Origin: Bombyx mori
Lineage: Eukaryota > Arthropoda > Insecta > Lepidoptera > Bombycidae
Length of the DNA: 64,000 bases
Direction of reading: 5' to 3'
NCBI RefSeq assembly: GCF_030269925.1
Contig: NC_085107.1
Location: 3,782,001-3,846,000 of the forward strand
Shown: positions 1 through 12,100 of the stretch, one piece after another
Layout of the letters: each line of letters begins with the position of its first letter
How positions within the stretch are numbered: position 1 is the first letter of the stretch
Notes under the pieces: generated by a model
What the model was told of the DNA's origin: nothing
The model's database searches: none
Seen by the model: only the letters and a program-made list of their open reading frames with translations
Program-made: the position numbers and the translations under genes

Positions 1-77
1 CTTCAACATCAGAGACTTCAAATACAATTTTATTTACTTGTATAGATAAGAATTACTTTTTTTCTTAACATGTACAG

Positions 78-160
78 GAATATTCTTCATCCTGCCCTGC
101 ATTGACACGTACGCCCGAGTCGACCTACGCACACGTACCTATGATGTTCCACCACAAGAA
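78..160 (+). CDS. Stomatin-like gene, first visible exon
   Basis: 83 nt between an AG at 76-77 and a GTAAGT donor at 161. The first two bases complete a Gly codon from an upstream exon, then [17 protein letters not shown]...PPQE follows. This is the start of the SPFH domain just after the membrane hairpin. Confidence 0.88.
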
Positions 161-3100
161 GTAAGTATCTTTCCTATACAGATTTTCATTAATAGGCAAA
201 CACCTTAAATACGTACTGTTTTTTTTTTGTGTGAACTACTTCAGTCTTTAATAAAACTCTACAATTTAATTATTAATACTAATAGATTATTTAATTGTAA
301 ACGAATATCGGTCAATTAACAATTCATCAATTTGTTACCTTAATAAATTGTCAATTGCCCTAATATCAATTTCGACAATACGGAACAACTTCAAACGGAG
401 TATACACCCCTTTTCACTTTATGGATTCCCCTCGGCATGCTTATTACTTTACAACGTCCGTATAACTATTTCTAATACAATGACAGAAAAGGGTCATTCG
501 GGTCAGTTATCGATTTGATGGCTAAGCGATGGGCTCATGAAGTTTTAACTCGCATGAAAAATGTATCGATAGCTTGACCCACTAAGCCTGGAGGCATATT
601 GTGCCGCGGTCTGTTTTCCTATCATTAACAGAGATCATATGTTTTACTGTTAAGATTATACGAGTAAGCCATGAATAAAAAAATATTTACAGTTTTGTTG
701 TGTTGGATACTTGTAAACTAGCGACCCGCCCTCGCTTCGCTTCGGAAACTGTAATTTATTATTGATTTCTCCACTATTTAATGGATGTTATTATACACAT
801 AAACCTTCCTCTTCAATCACTATCTATAAAAAAACCGCATCAAAATTCGTTGCGTAGTTTTAAAGATTTAAGGATACATAGGGATATAGAGACAGAGAAA
901 GCGACTTTGTTTTATACTATATAGTGATGAGTAAGTCTGTCTTAAACCTGTCCTAAATGTTCCAAACTCGTATTGAGGATTCAAGCGCTAGGCTTATCTG
1001 GTCAACAAATTTTATTCTCAATGAATTGGTCCCTACGAAGTATTCATGAACGGCTTCCATGATGAGGGAACAACTAACGCTCGCCTATTGATTTTGATAC
1101 TTTATTGTCTATTTCGACTAGAGGAATTATTATTTGTAGGCCATGGACATTTCCAGCTTCACACCTGGTGTTAAATGGTTATCGGAGCCCATACCCCTAC
1201 GACGTAAATGCCGCCACCCACCTTGAGTCATAAGTTGTAAGGTTTTTTTTTACAGTACAACGGCTGCCCCACCTACAACTGAAAAGCATTACTGCTTCAC
1301 TGCAGAAATAGGCAGAATCGTGGGAACTACTCACAAGACGTCCTGCCACCAGAAATTAAACAAATTATAATTTTGCGGGTTTTGATTATTATTAGGTACA
1401 CGATGTTATTCCTTCACCGTGAAAGTCAATCGTGAACAATTGTTAAGTACATATTTTATTAGAAAAATTATTAAGTACCTGCCTGCAGGATTCGAACACC
1501 GGTGTCTTATCCTTTAGACCACGACGGTTGAAAAACTGCACAGGGTCATCGAAAGTGGTTTGAAGGATAGAAAAGCTCCACAATACTATTAAGGTCTCGA
1601 TTTCATATCACAAGATGACTGGCGGAATTCAAATGGCTAAAGCTCGTTCGTCTACTGGTCTCTTTTCAAATGGTCGTAAAACATCTGTGCTAAACATTAC
1701 TGTAAACACCAGGTGCTGACCAAAGATTCCGTAACTGTTTCCGTGGACGCCGTCGTATACTACCGCGTCCACAACGCGACTATCTCTATCGCCAACGTGG
1801 AGAACGCTCACCACTCCACCAGGCTCTTGGCTCAGACGACCTTGAGGAATACAATGGGCACTCGACCTCTGCACGAGATCTTGAGTGAGCGCGAAACGAT
1901 CTCTGGCAACATGCAGCTGTCACTGGATGAGGCCACCGAGGCTTGGGGGATCAAAGTGGAGCGTGTTGAGATGTAAGTATTATAACATGTTCAGGTAAGA
2001 TATTTGTTTCATTTAGTTATTTTCATCATCATCATCATTATCAACAGCCCACAGTCGTCCACTTCTGGAAATAGGCCTCTCCCAATCCATTTTTAGCATC
2101 GTTACTTTTTAGTATTAATCCATTGTTATTTTTAGCCTTGAGTTATCTCTCTGTTGTCTAAAGTATGTCCCATTGAAGGAACTCAGATGACCCGCTGATA
2201 GGATCCCATAATCTCCTTTTTACCATCGCACAAGCCACTGGAATAGAATCTATTATCCCTATTACCCGGGATCAGAGCGGTCGTATATTTGAATGGTAAT
2301 ACGGCACTCCGAATCAGTGATCGTTAAGACTACTTACAAAACACTATGAAGGTCTCGTTAGAAGAAATAAAAATCTAATAGACTGTGATCGTGTCATCGT
2401 TAGCGAATTACTTTAAATCGTTAGTGGTTTCTAACACGGTCGGAATTAGGATCTTCTTCATATAAACATAATTACAGAATTTTGTTACAAGACATTAACA
2501 CGATACTTAAGGAAGCTGAATATAGAACAATAGTATTGTATCTATAAAGAATGTCCTGAAGCTAATATAAGCCTTTGAATCTATGAGTACATGAGCTATC
2601 CTGACCAAACTTTACGTCACTTCGCTTTCTAATCTCAATAACAGTATAGTTATGGTCTAATCAACTAAGAAATTTAGATAAGAATTTTGTATAATATTGC
2701 CGTTTATATCATCATTACGAGAGTTTTGACACCAAGAAACATCGGCTTAATTATTGCGGACACAACGAATGCTCTAATTACATTTTGAACAAAATAAAAA
2801 AGATGGAATTAAACTGTAGCAACTTAATCCGGATTCTTCAAAATATCACAGGAGGATATTTCGCTGAAAATTTATTTTCGAGCATTTCATTTCGTTGACT
2901 AACGGAGTGAAAAACGCAATGTTCAATATTGAAATTTAACGCTCTCGCTGAGAATTTCGTAAGCAATCTCAAGAAAATATTCATATAAATTGTGACATAT
3001 CAAATCATTTCCTCGTAATCTCCGTAGACACCTACCAGTTGGAAACATGACATTTAAAAAAAACTGACATTTGTTCTATAACAAAGAAAAAATGCTCGCT

Positions 3101-6100
3101 TCGGTACCTAACGAAGCAGTACTTCTGAAATCAGTGATATGTAGAACTAATGATATCGATTTTAATACCGTAAACCACATTGAAACGCAAGTAGAAAGCA
3201 AGCCCTCAACAAAAACCTTCAAATCGATCCAAGTATAAATTCATCTACAGAATAAGGAAAAATAAAATATGAGGAAAGTAAAACTGAGGAAAATATTACA
3301 TGAGAGCCAATACAAATCGTTTTAAGATTTTAATACCTTCTAAATCCGCAACGAAGACAGCAAACCAGCCAATGCACTTGTCAGCGTCAGCTGTTTTTAA
3401 TTACGTTAGATTGCCTGCTGTTTACAAGGCGGTAGTTGACAAATCTATAAAGATTTTTTTTATGAAAATGCGTCCTGAATCATCAACTTGCCTATCTTGA
3501 TTTGAAAACTAAAATTTTGGGAAGGTTTATTGGACTCTCACACAAAAACCAAGATAGGTGAACGCCCCTATGAGTATCAGCTTAGTTTTAAATTACAAAG
3601 TCAATCGCGTGCCTGTAAATAGCATTTCACTACCGCTTTTCATGTTTAACTTTGAGTCCAGCGCCACCAAATCTTTGTTCGTGAACACAATCCTACACCC
3701 GGTATGAACTATAAAAATAGCCATTTTTTTCTGTACCAGACACAAAATGGCAGATGTCATGTTTTAGTTACGTCTATCTGTCATGGATCATGTCAATTAA
3801 GTGGTAACTAAATTCCATAGACCTATAGGTTTCATACTTCAGTGCTAAATTGGTAGTCTGCTTTATCAAACGAAATTGATTTACAAAAATATAGTTGTAA
3901 TTATATAGGTTAGGATATAATGTTTCAATTTGATTTGGCTTAAAGTTTTGTAGCCTGTCGTTTATTAGGCACCGTCTCCTTCTTGTGAATGATTGAGGTC
4001 TCGAAAAGTAAGAAAATCATCTGTCGTCCAAATATGTCCAGGTTATTCGACTAATGCGATTATGACAGGCTTCAAATGTGAAAGATACCATTTATCATTT
4101 ATAATACGTCATGATCAACAACTTCCCCTAATGAGACAATAGACCATATCAAAATCAATCCCGCATTTGCGGGTACTTGCCTATTTCTTTCGTGAAATAA
4201 AGTGCATTCGTTTGAAGACTTTAGCCTCGGATTTCAAGGCGATTTGCGGCGTGAATATTATGTACCTATTGGTTCTAGCAACTTAACTTATTACTGGTAC
4301 TTTTGGGCATCTCCTTCGATTCAATTTTAAATTAAAGATTCAATGGAAATTGACTGTAACTTAAATTCAATTGAAAGTCAATTTCAAGAACTTAATTGAA
4401 GACTTTCAGAAAGTTAGAAACGAAAACAAGAACCTTTTGGAAATACAAATCACAAGCTTACAACAATAAAGTCGAAGCTACTAATTTAATTACGTAACAC
4501 GTCATTGAAAATTCACGACACAAGATCTGTATTTGTCAAACATAGTAAGTACAAAATTAATCGATGTGTTCCGTAATCGCTACAATTATAATTTATTATT
4601 TATATGGAACTGCTTATTCTTAGTACTCTTCGAAAGTTTGAAATTTAATTTTTATTTCGTTTTGTTAGTCAGTTTTAATGGGGCTAGTTATATTTGAATA
4701 TATTTTTTAAATTAATTTCACAAACATTGTATTTTATTGTAATGCTTTAAATTAAATCTTTATACAACGTAATAATAAAGCAGAGTTGGGCAGCCTTACC
4801 AGAGCTCACATAAGTTGAATGAGCATTAGTCACATTGAGCCATGATGAACATACATCTAAATTAATACTATTCATATTTAAATTTATCATAACTAACGTT
4901 TTAAAAGATTACGTATACGTAGATATGAGGCCGTCAGCATAAAAGTGGCCTATCCTAATTTTTTTCATATTCGTGGTTCTACTATATTACAATTTATTTA
5001 AAACATAATAAATTTTGATGCAAAACCGGCCTATCTCTAGTTTCGCCCATAGATAACAAATGGCTTTGTCAACATTATTTTTGCGCGTTTTGTTTTTGCC
5101 TATGAGGCAGTGTAAAAGTAAATTGAGACCTTGTTGTCTCCATACTTACTATAGTAAGCTCAGGTAAGCTTAGGCCACTTTTGCGCTGACGGCTTCATAT
5201 AATTCGCGGTGATTATTCTATGAAAAATATGAGTATCTTTTGTCATAAAAAAATCTTATATTAAACATGACATTATAGTTTTATAGACGGTTAAATTGTT
5301 TTTTAATAATTCAAATACACACAATACAAATATGGTACAGGGTAGGATAATAAGATTATTTTATTTTGAACAAAATAAAAAAGATGGAATTAAACTGTAG
5401 CAACTTAATCCGGATTCTTCAAAATATCACAGGAGGATATTTCGCTGAAAATTTATTTTCGAGCATTTCATTTCGTTGACTAACGGAGTGAAAAACGCAA
5501 TGTTCAATATTGAAATTTAACGCTCTCGCTGAGAATTTCGTAAGCAATCTCAAGAAAATATTCATATAAATTGTGACATATCAAATCATTTCCTCGTAAT
5601 CTCCGTAGACACCTACCAGTTGGAAACATGACATTTAAAAAAAACTGACATTTGTTCTATAACAAAGAAAAAATGCTCGCTTCGGTACCTAACGAAGCAG
5701 TACTTCTGAAATCAGTGATATGTAGAACTAATGATATCGATTTTAATACCGTAAACCACATTGAAACGCAAGTAGAAAGCAAGCCCTCAACAAAAACCTT
5801 CAAATCGATCCAAGTATAAATTCATCTACAGAATAAGGAAAAATAAAATATGAGGAAAGTAAAACTGAGGAAAATATTACATGAGAGCCAATACAAATCG
5901 TTTTAAGATTTTAATACCTTCTAAATCCGCAACGAAGACAGCAAACCAGCCAATGCACTTGTCAGCGTCAGCTGTTTTTAATTACGTTAGATTGCCTGCT
6001 GTTTACAAGGCGGTAGTTGACAAATCTATAAAGATTTTTTTTATGAAAATGCGTCCTGAATCATCAACTTGCCTATCTTGATTTGAAAACTAAAATTTTG

Positions 6101-9100
6101 GGAAGGTTTATTGGACTCTCACACAAAAACCAAGATAGGTGAACGCCCCTATGAGTATCAGCTTAGTTTTAAATTACAAAGTCAATCGCGTGCCTGTAAA
6201 TAGCATTTCACTACCGCTTTTCATGTTTAACTTTGAGTCCAGCGCCACCAAATCTTTGTTCGTGAACACAATCCTACACCCGGTATGAACTATAAAAATA
6301 GCCATTTTTTTCTGTACCAGACACAAAATGGCAGATGTCATGTTTTAGTTACGTCTATCTGTCATGGATCATGTCAATTAAGTGGTAACTAAATTCCATA
6401 GACCTATAGGTTTCATACTTCAGTGCTAAATTGGTAGTCTGCTTTATCAAACGAAATTGATTTACAAAAATATAGTTGTAATTATATAGGTTAGGATATA
6501 ATGTTTCAATTTGATTTGGCTTAAAGTTTTGTAGCCTGTCGTTTATTAGGCACCGTCTCCTTCTTGTGAATGATTGAGGTCTCGAAAAGTAAGAAAATCA
6601 TCTGTCGTCCAAATATGTCCAGGTTATTCGACTAATGCGATTATGACAGGCTTCAAATGTGAAAGATACCATTTATCATTTATAATACGTCATGATCAAC
6701 AACTTCCCCTAATGAGACAATAGACCATATCAAAATCAATCCCGCATTTGCGGGTACTTGCCTATTTCTTTCGTGAAATAAAGTGCATTCGTTTGAAGAC
6801 TTTAGCCTCGGATTTCAAGGCGATTTGCGGCGTGAATATTATGTACCTATTGGTTCTAGCAACTTAACTTATTACTGGTACTTTTGGGCATCTCCTTCGA
6901 TTCAATTTTAAATTAAAGATTCAATGGAAATTGACTGTAACTTAAATTCAATTGAAAGTCAATTTCAAGAACTTAATTGAAGACTTTCAGAAAGTTAGAA
7001 ACGAAAACAAGAACCTTTTGGAAATACAAATCACAAGCTTACAACAATAAAGTCGAAGCTACTAATTTAATTACGTAACACGTCATTGAAAATTCACGAC
7101 ACAAGATCTGTATTTGTCAAACATAGTAAGTACAAAATTAATCGATGTGTTCCGTAATCGCTACAATTATAATTTATTATTTATATGGAACTGCTTATTC
7201 TTAGTACTCTTCGAAAGTTTGAAATTTAATTTTTATTTCGTTTTGTTAGTCAGTTTTAATGGGGCTAGTTATATTTGAATATATTTTTTAAATTAATTTC
7301 ACAAACATTGTATTTTATTGTAATGCTTTAAATTAAATCTTTATACAACGTAATAATAAAGCAGAGTTGGGCAGCCTTACCAGAGCTCACATAAGTTGAA
7401 TGAGCATTAGTCACATTGAGCCATGATGAACATACATCTAAATTAATACTATTCATATTTAAATTTATCATAACTAACGTTTTAAAAGATTACGTATACG
7501 TAGATATGAGGCCGTCAGCATAAAAGTGGCCTATCCTAATTTTTTTCATATTCGTGGTTCTACTATATTACAATTTATTTAAAACATAATAAATTTTGAT
7601 GCAAAACCGGCCTATCTCTAGTTTCGCCCATAGATAACAAATGGCTTTGTCAACATTATTTTTGCGCGTTTTGTTTTTGCCTATGAGGCAGTGTAAAAGT
7701 AAATTGAGACCTTGTTGTCTCCATACTTACTATAGTAAGCTCAGGTAAGCTTAGGCCACTTTTGCGCTGACGGCTTCATATAATTCGCGGTGATTATTCT
7801 ATGAAAAATATGAGTATCTTTTGTCATAAAAAAATCTTATATTAAACATGACATTATAGTTTTATAGACGGTTAAATTGTTTTTTAATAATTCAAATACA
7901 CACAATACAAATATGGTACAGGGTAGGATAATAAGATTATTTTATTTAACATTGTTTTAACTCATATTGATTTAATTATGATGACTCACGGCTGCCCGGA
8001 AGATCCTTAAATTCTCTTTAAGCAGCTGGACTAAATCATAAAGAGCATAAACGTAAAAAAATATTTCTTGTTTGCATTGAAATAAGGTTCATTAAGAAGA
8101 TTAAAAATCTATAATAAATACAAATGAACAGATTCTTTTAAACGTATTCGAAACGAACACGTGTTCTTCTATGAATGTGTAATTTCTAATTCTAATTCTA
8201 AACTCTAACTTCTACATTCTAAATTTTAAATTCTACATTCTAAATTCTAATTCTAATGTGTAAATAAAGTTTCCTTAAAGTATATTTTCGAATTTGAGTA
8301 ATTTCGACAAGAAACAATACACAAGTGATTTCGTTATACAACTCGCTCTGGTTCTACAAGCAAGATATTATTATAAGGCTCCTATTTACGTACCATCTTG
8401 TATCATGTGAGTAATTGCTACGCAAAATTCGGTTCTTGTATAACTATAACAAGTTTATTTGTACAAATTTTCAGTTCACACGCACTAATACATTGTATAA
8501 TAGAAGGTAAACACGGTCCCGTCGATAAACTGTAGACTTAGTAACATTAGGGTGTGTCATTTATGACTACCAACGCGGAAGCGGTTAAGGTCGTTATTTT
8601 ATATCGAAGGCGCCGTCATCTATATATTAATACGTGAAGCAAAAACTTTGTATCCCTTTTAACGAAAAATGCGCGGACGGATGATTATGAAATTTTCCAC
8701 ACTTATAGAGAACTAGAGACCCGCCCTCGCTTCGCTTCGGAAACATTAAAACACACATGAAACAAAAAAATAAAAGTAAAAAAAAAATTAAAAAAGTAGC
8801 CTATGTTCATCAGGGACAATGTCGGCTTCTAATGGAAAAAGAATTTTTCAAATCGGTCCAGTAGTTTCGGAGCCTATTCGAAACAAACAAACAAACAAAC
8901 AAATCTTTCCTCTTTATAATATTGGTATAGATATAGAGAAGAAGTGCACAATGCTAATATTTTTTTTAAATAATTCATAAAAGATACATTAAATCAATAA
9001 AGAAAACATTACACACACCACATACCATGTATTTGACGCACACACGCATGCATACGAGGGCGGCACTGAAAATCTCGGGAATGAACGAAGTGACACAACA

Positions 9101-12100
9101 TTACTATTTAAAAATGTATTTATTGCTTTTCGAAGTATTCTCCGCGAAATTTGACACATTTTTCCATGCGATGGAACCAATCATTGAAGCAACCATTCCA
9201 TTCGGAAGTTCGGGTCTCCAAAATGGCCGTTTTGTAGGCGTCCACAGCTTCTTCAGGTGATGAAAATCTCTGTCCACGCAATTAATTCTTTATTTTAGGG
9301 AAAGTATAGAAATCATTAGGGCTTAGGTCGGGGCTGTACGGCGGATGGTCTAATAATTCTATGTTTTCTTGCTCTAAAAACTCTTTTGTTCTGTGCGCGG
9401 TGTGAGAACTCGCATTGTCGTGATGGAGGATGATGCGGCGGTTGCAGTTCTCTTTACGGAGTTCAGAAACGACCTGTGGCAAACAAATGCTAGCATACCA
9501 TTCTGCATTAACTCAGCAAACCAGCGATAAATTGTGGTTTTGGATGGGGCACCATCACCAAATGCAGAAATCATCCGGTCAACACACTGTTTTTGTGTTA
9601 AACCACTTCGAAAGTCATAATAAATCATCGCTCTTGAATTTTCTCGAGTCAATTCCATTTTCTCAACGACTAAACAAGTTTGACAAAACCTCGTGACAAG
9701 ACCGAGAATCTTTTTTTAAATAAATAAATGGTATTCGATTTTTAAAACCAAGGAGTTTTCAATTAAAAAGATTTTAATATGACAGGAACAGTGGAAATAT
9801 TCCATTCCCGATACTTTTAGTGCAGCCTAGTACTACGAGTATTTATTGTCAAACTGGTGTTCCTGACGTCAAATTGAGAATGGATTAATTATTGTTTGTC
9901 TTTGTTAATATTTTTTATAGTGTAGTCTTGGCGAAATTTGTGATTACAGAAGTATAAAATACAATCATAATAGTGTACAAACTTACAATTCCAATTAATT
10001 ATAGTCGAATTTCGACTACTGCGGGACCTCTAGTATCTAGGAATTGTTTACGAGTTTATATATTATAAAGATATCTCTCGGTTCTTATTTTTAATTTAAC
10101 AAAACGAATGAAGTACAAATAATACATATTTTCTTCGGTTTTCGTGAGTTTTAGATATAAATCGTTATTTCTCTGTGAATAGAAATAGGAAATATAAAAA
10201 ATAAAATTTATCGGAAATTAAACGGTAATAACCACAATAATTAAATGGCGACGACCGTGGCCAGTTAAATTGTGAAAAGAATGTATTTAATGATCATAAT
10301 GAATGAATGGTGACCGATAAATGAACCGCAAATGTAGATTTAATTATAAAGTACGAATGCTAGAAAATAAAGTGGAAAAATGAAAAAAAACAGACTATGT
10401 ACTTCAAATTTGTTTTATGGGGGATTTAGTTAGCGTTTGATGTGTTTTTAATATTACGGCACCTGAGGTTCAAATCTCAACAGCTTTTGTTAATTCCTTA
10501 TTGAAATAAATCTTCAATAAATCGTCCGAATCGTCATATAAATAAATACATACATATAAATATTATACATATAAATAAAATTAGAGTGTCTGTTTGTAAT
10601 ATTGAAATAACCGCTTTTTACTACATCCATATGAATATATATACGGTGCATACACCAAAATAACATTTTATACAATTTTTGTCTGTCTGTCTGTCTGCCT
10701 GTCTGTCTGTCTGTCTGTCTGTTTGTTCAAGCTAATCTCTGGAACGGCTGGAACGATTTAGACGGGACTTTATAAGGGGTAACTCAGGCTACTTTTTTTT
10801 AGACTACCTTCGCCCGCGGCGTCACCCGCAGTTATTGTTGTGCAGCATGGCGGGACTCGCCTATCAATAATAAAATTTAATGTTTCTGAAGCAAAGCGAG
10901 AGCGGGTCGCTAGTAATAAATAAAGCAATTAATATACATACGTATCAAACCATCAACATATTATGTAGATTCAAATTTCCAGAGAATTCAACTACGCAGC
11001 AGTTAAATCCGAATCGATTTTGCGACTAATCCATGAAAATTAATCTTAATTCAATAGCAACAAGATTACATATCGCACACAAGGAAACGTTAACATCTTT
11101 TCTTATTACATTAAATTTTGGTAACAAACTTCTTGAAATATTACGAGATATACACGTACAAAGCATTAATGAAAGACCGCGATTATACTAACCACAAAAT
11201 ATCTTCGTGTAATTTGAATTATATCTTATACCTTTAATTTCTTTCCTACCTATGCTGATAGCCTTGAGATGCTATTTCAGCTTCACCCTAACGTGTGTAG
11301 GTGAGCTCACGGGGCTGAAACTGGAGTGTTGCTAGCACCGACCCTCGCACTTATTTATACCTTTGAACGAACAATTCTTGTATTTATATATATAACCTGA
11401 ATCTCGGAAACGGTTCCAACGATTTTTATAAAATTTAGTATACAGGGGATTTCGTGGGCGATAAAACGATCTAGTTACGATTTATTTTCAGAAAATGTTG
11501 TTTTATTCGTGTTTTCAATAATCGATTTTATCGATAATCAACTTTATGACTCTTCCCGACATCTATTGGCGAATAATAATACTATTTTTCATAATTGAAA
11601 GCAACTAACTACTTTAAAGACACAATGACACTAAAGCTATTTCAGCAGATGGCGTTGTTAAGCTACAAGAAGCCAATGAGTGTTTGGTTTAAGGTTAGAC
11701 CAAGAAAATGATTTGCTTATTTATATTATTTGTGTATTTTTAACTCACGTTCTCGCTTAAAAATGCCTAAGCGATCTTGGAATATTTCATCATTTTATCA
11801 ATATGTAATTCGTATTTAAATATAATTTCTAAAAAACACAATTTCCCAAAAAAAAAAAAAAAACGTCATCATCTTGTATAATTCTTATGCTCAGACAGGC
11901 ACCGGAAAAAATACAGAATAACTAACTATTAATGACACATAAACTTTATTCTTCATTCCGATAGAGGCACCCGTCACGTGCGGATGTGCTCATCGACCAC
12001 TCGATCGTCCGGCCTTTGTTCGCCCGGCTTTTGTTAGTCCGGCCATTGTTCGCGCGCCCTGTGTTCGTGGTACATCTGCCGACCAAGTGTTTTTCCTGGA

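Noticed and set aside
3300..3500. 66-codon open frame repeated at 5881-6081
   Set aside because: Both copies exist only because of the tandem duplication; composition is intron-like and no domain is visible.
2782..7947. LTR pair of a retrotransposon
   Set aside because: The copies abut with no internal coding region, primer site or polypurine tract.
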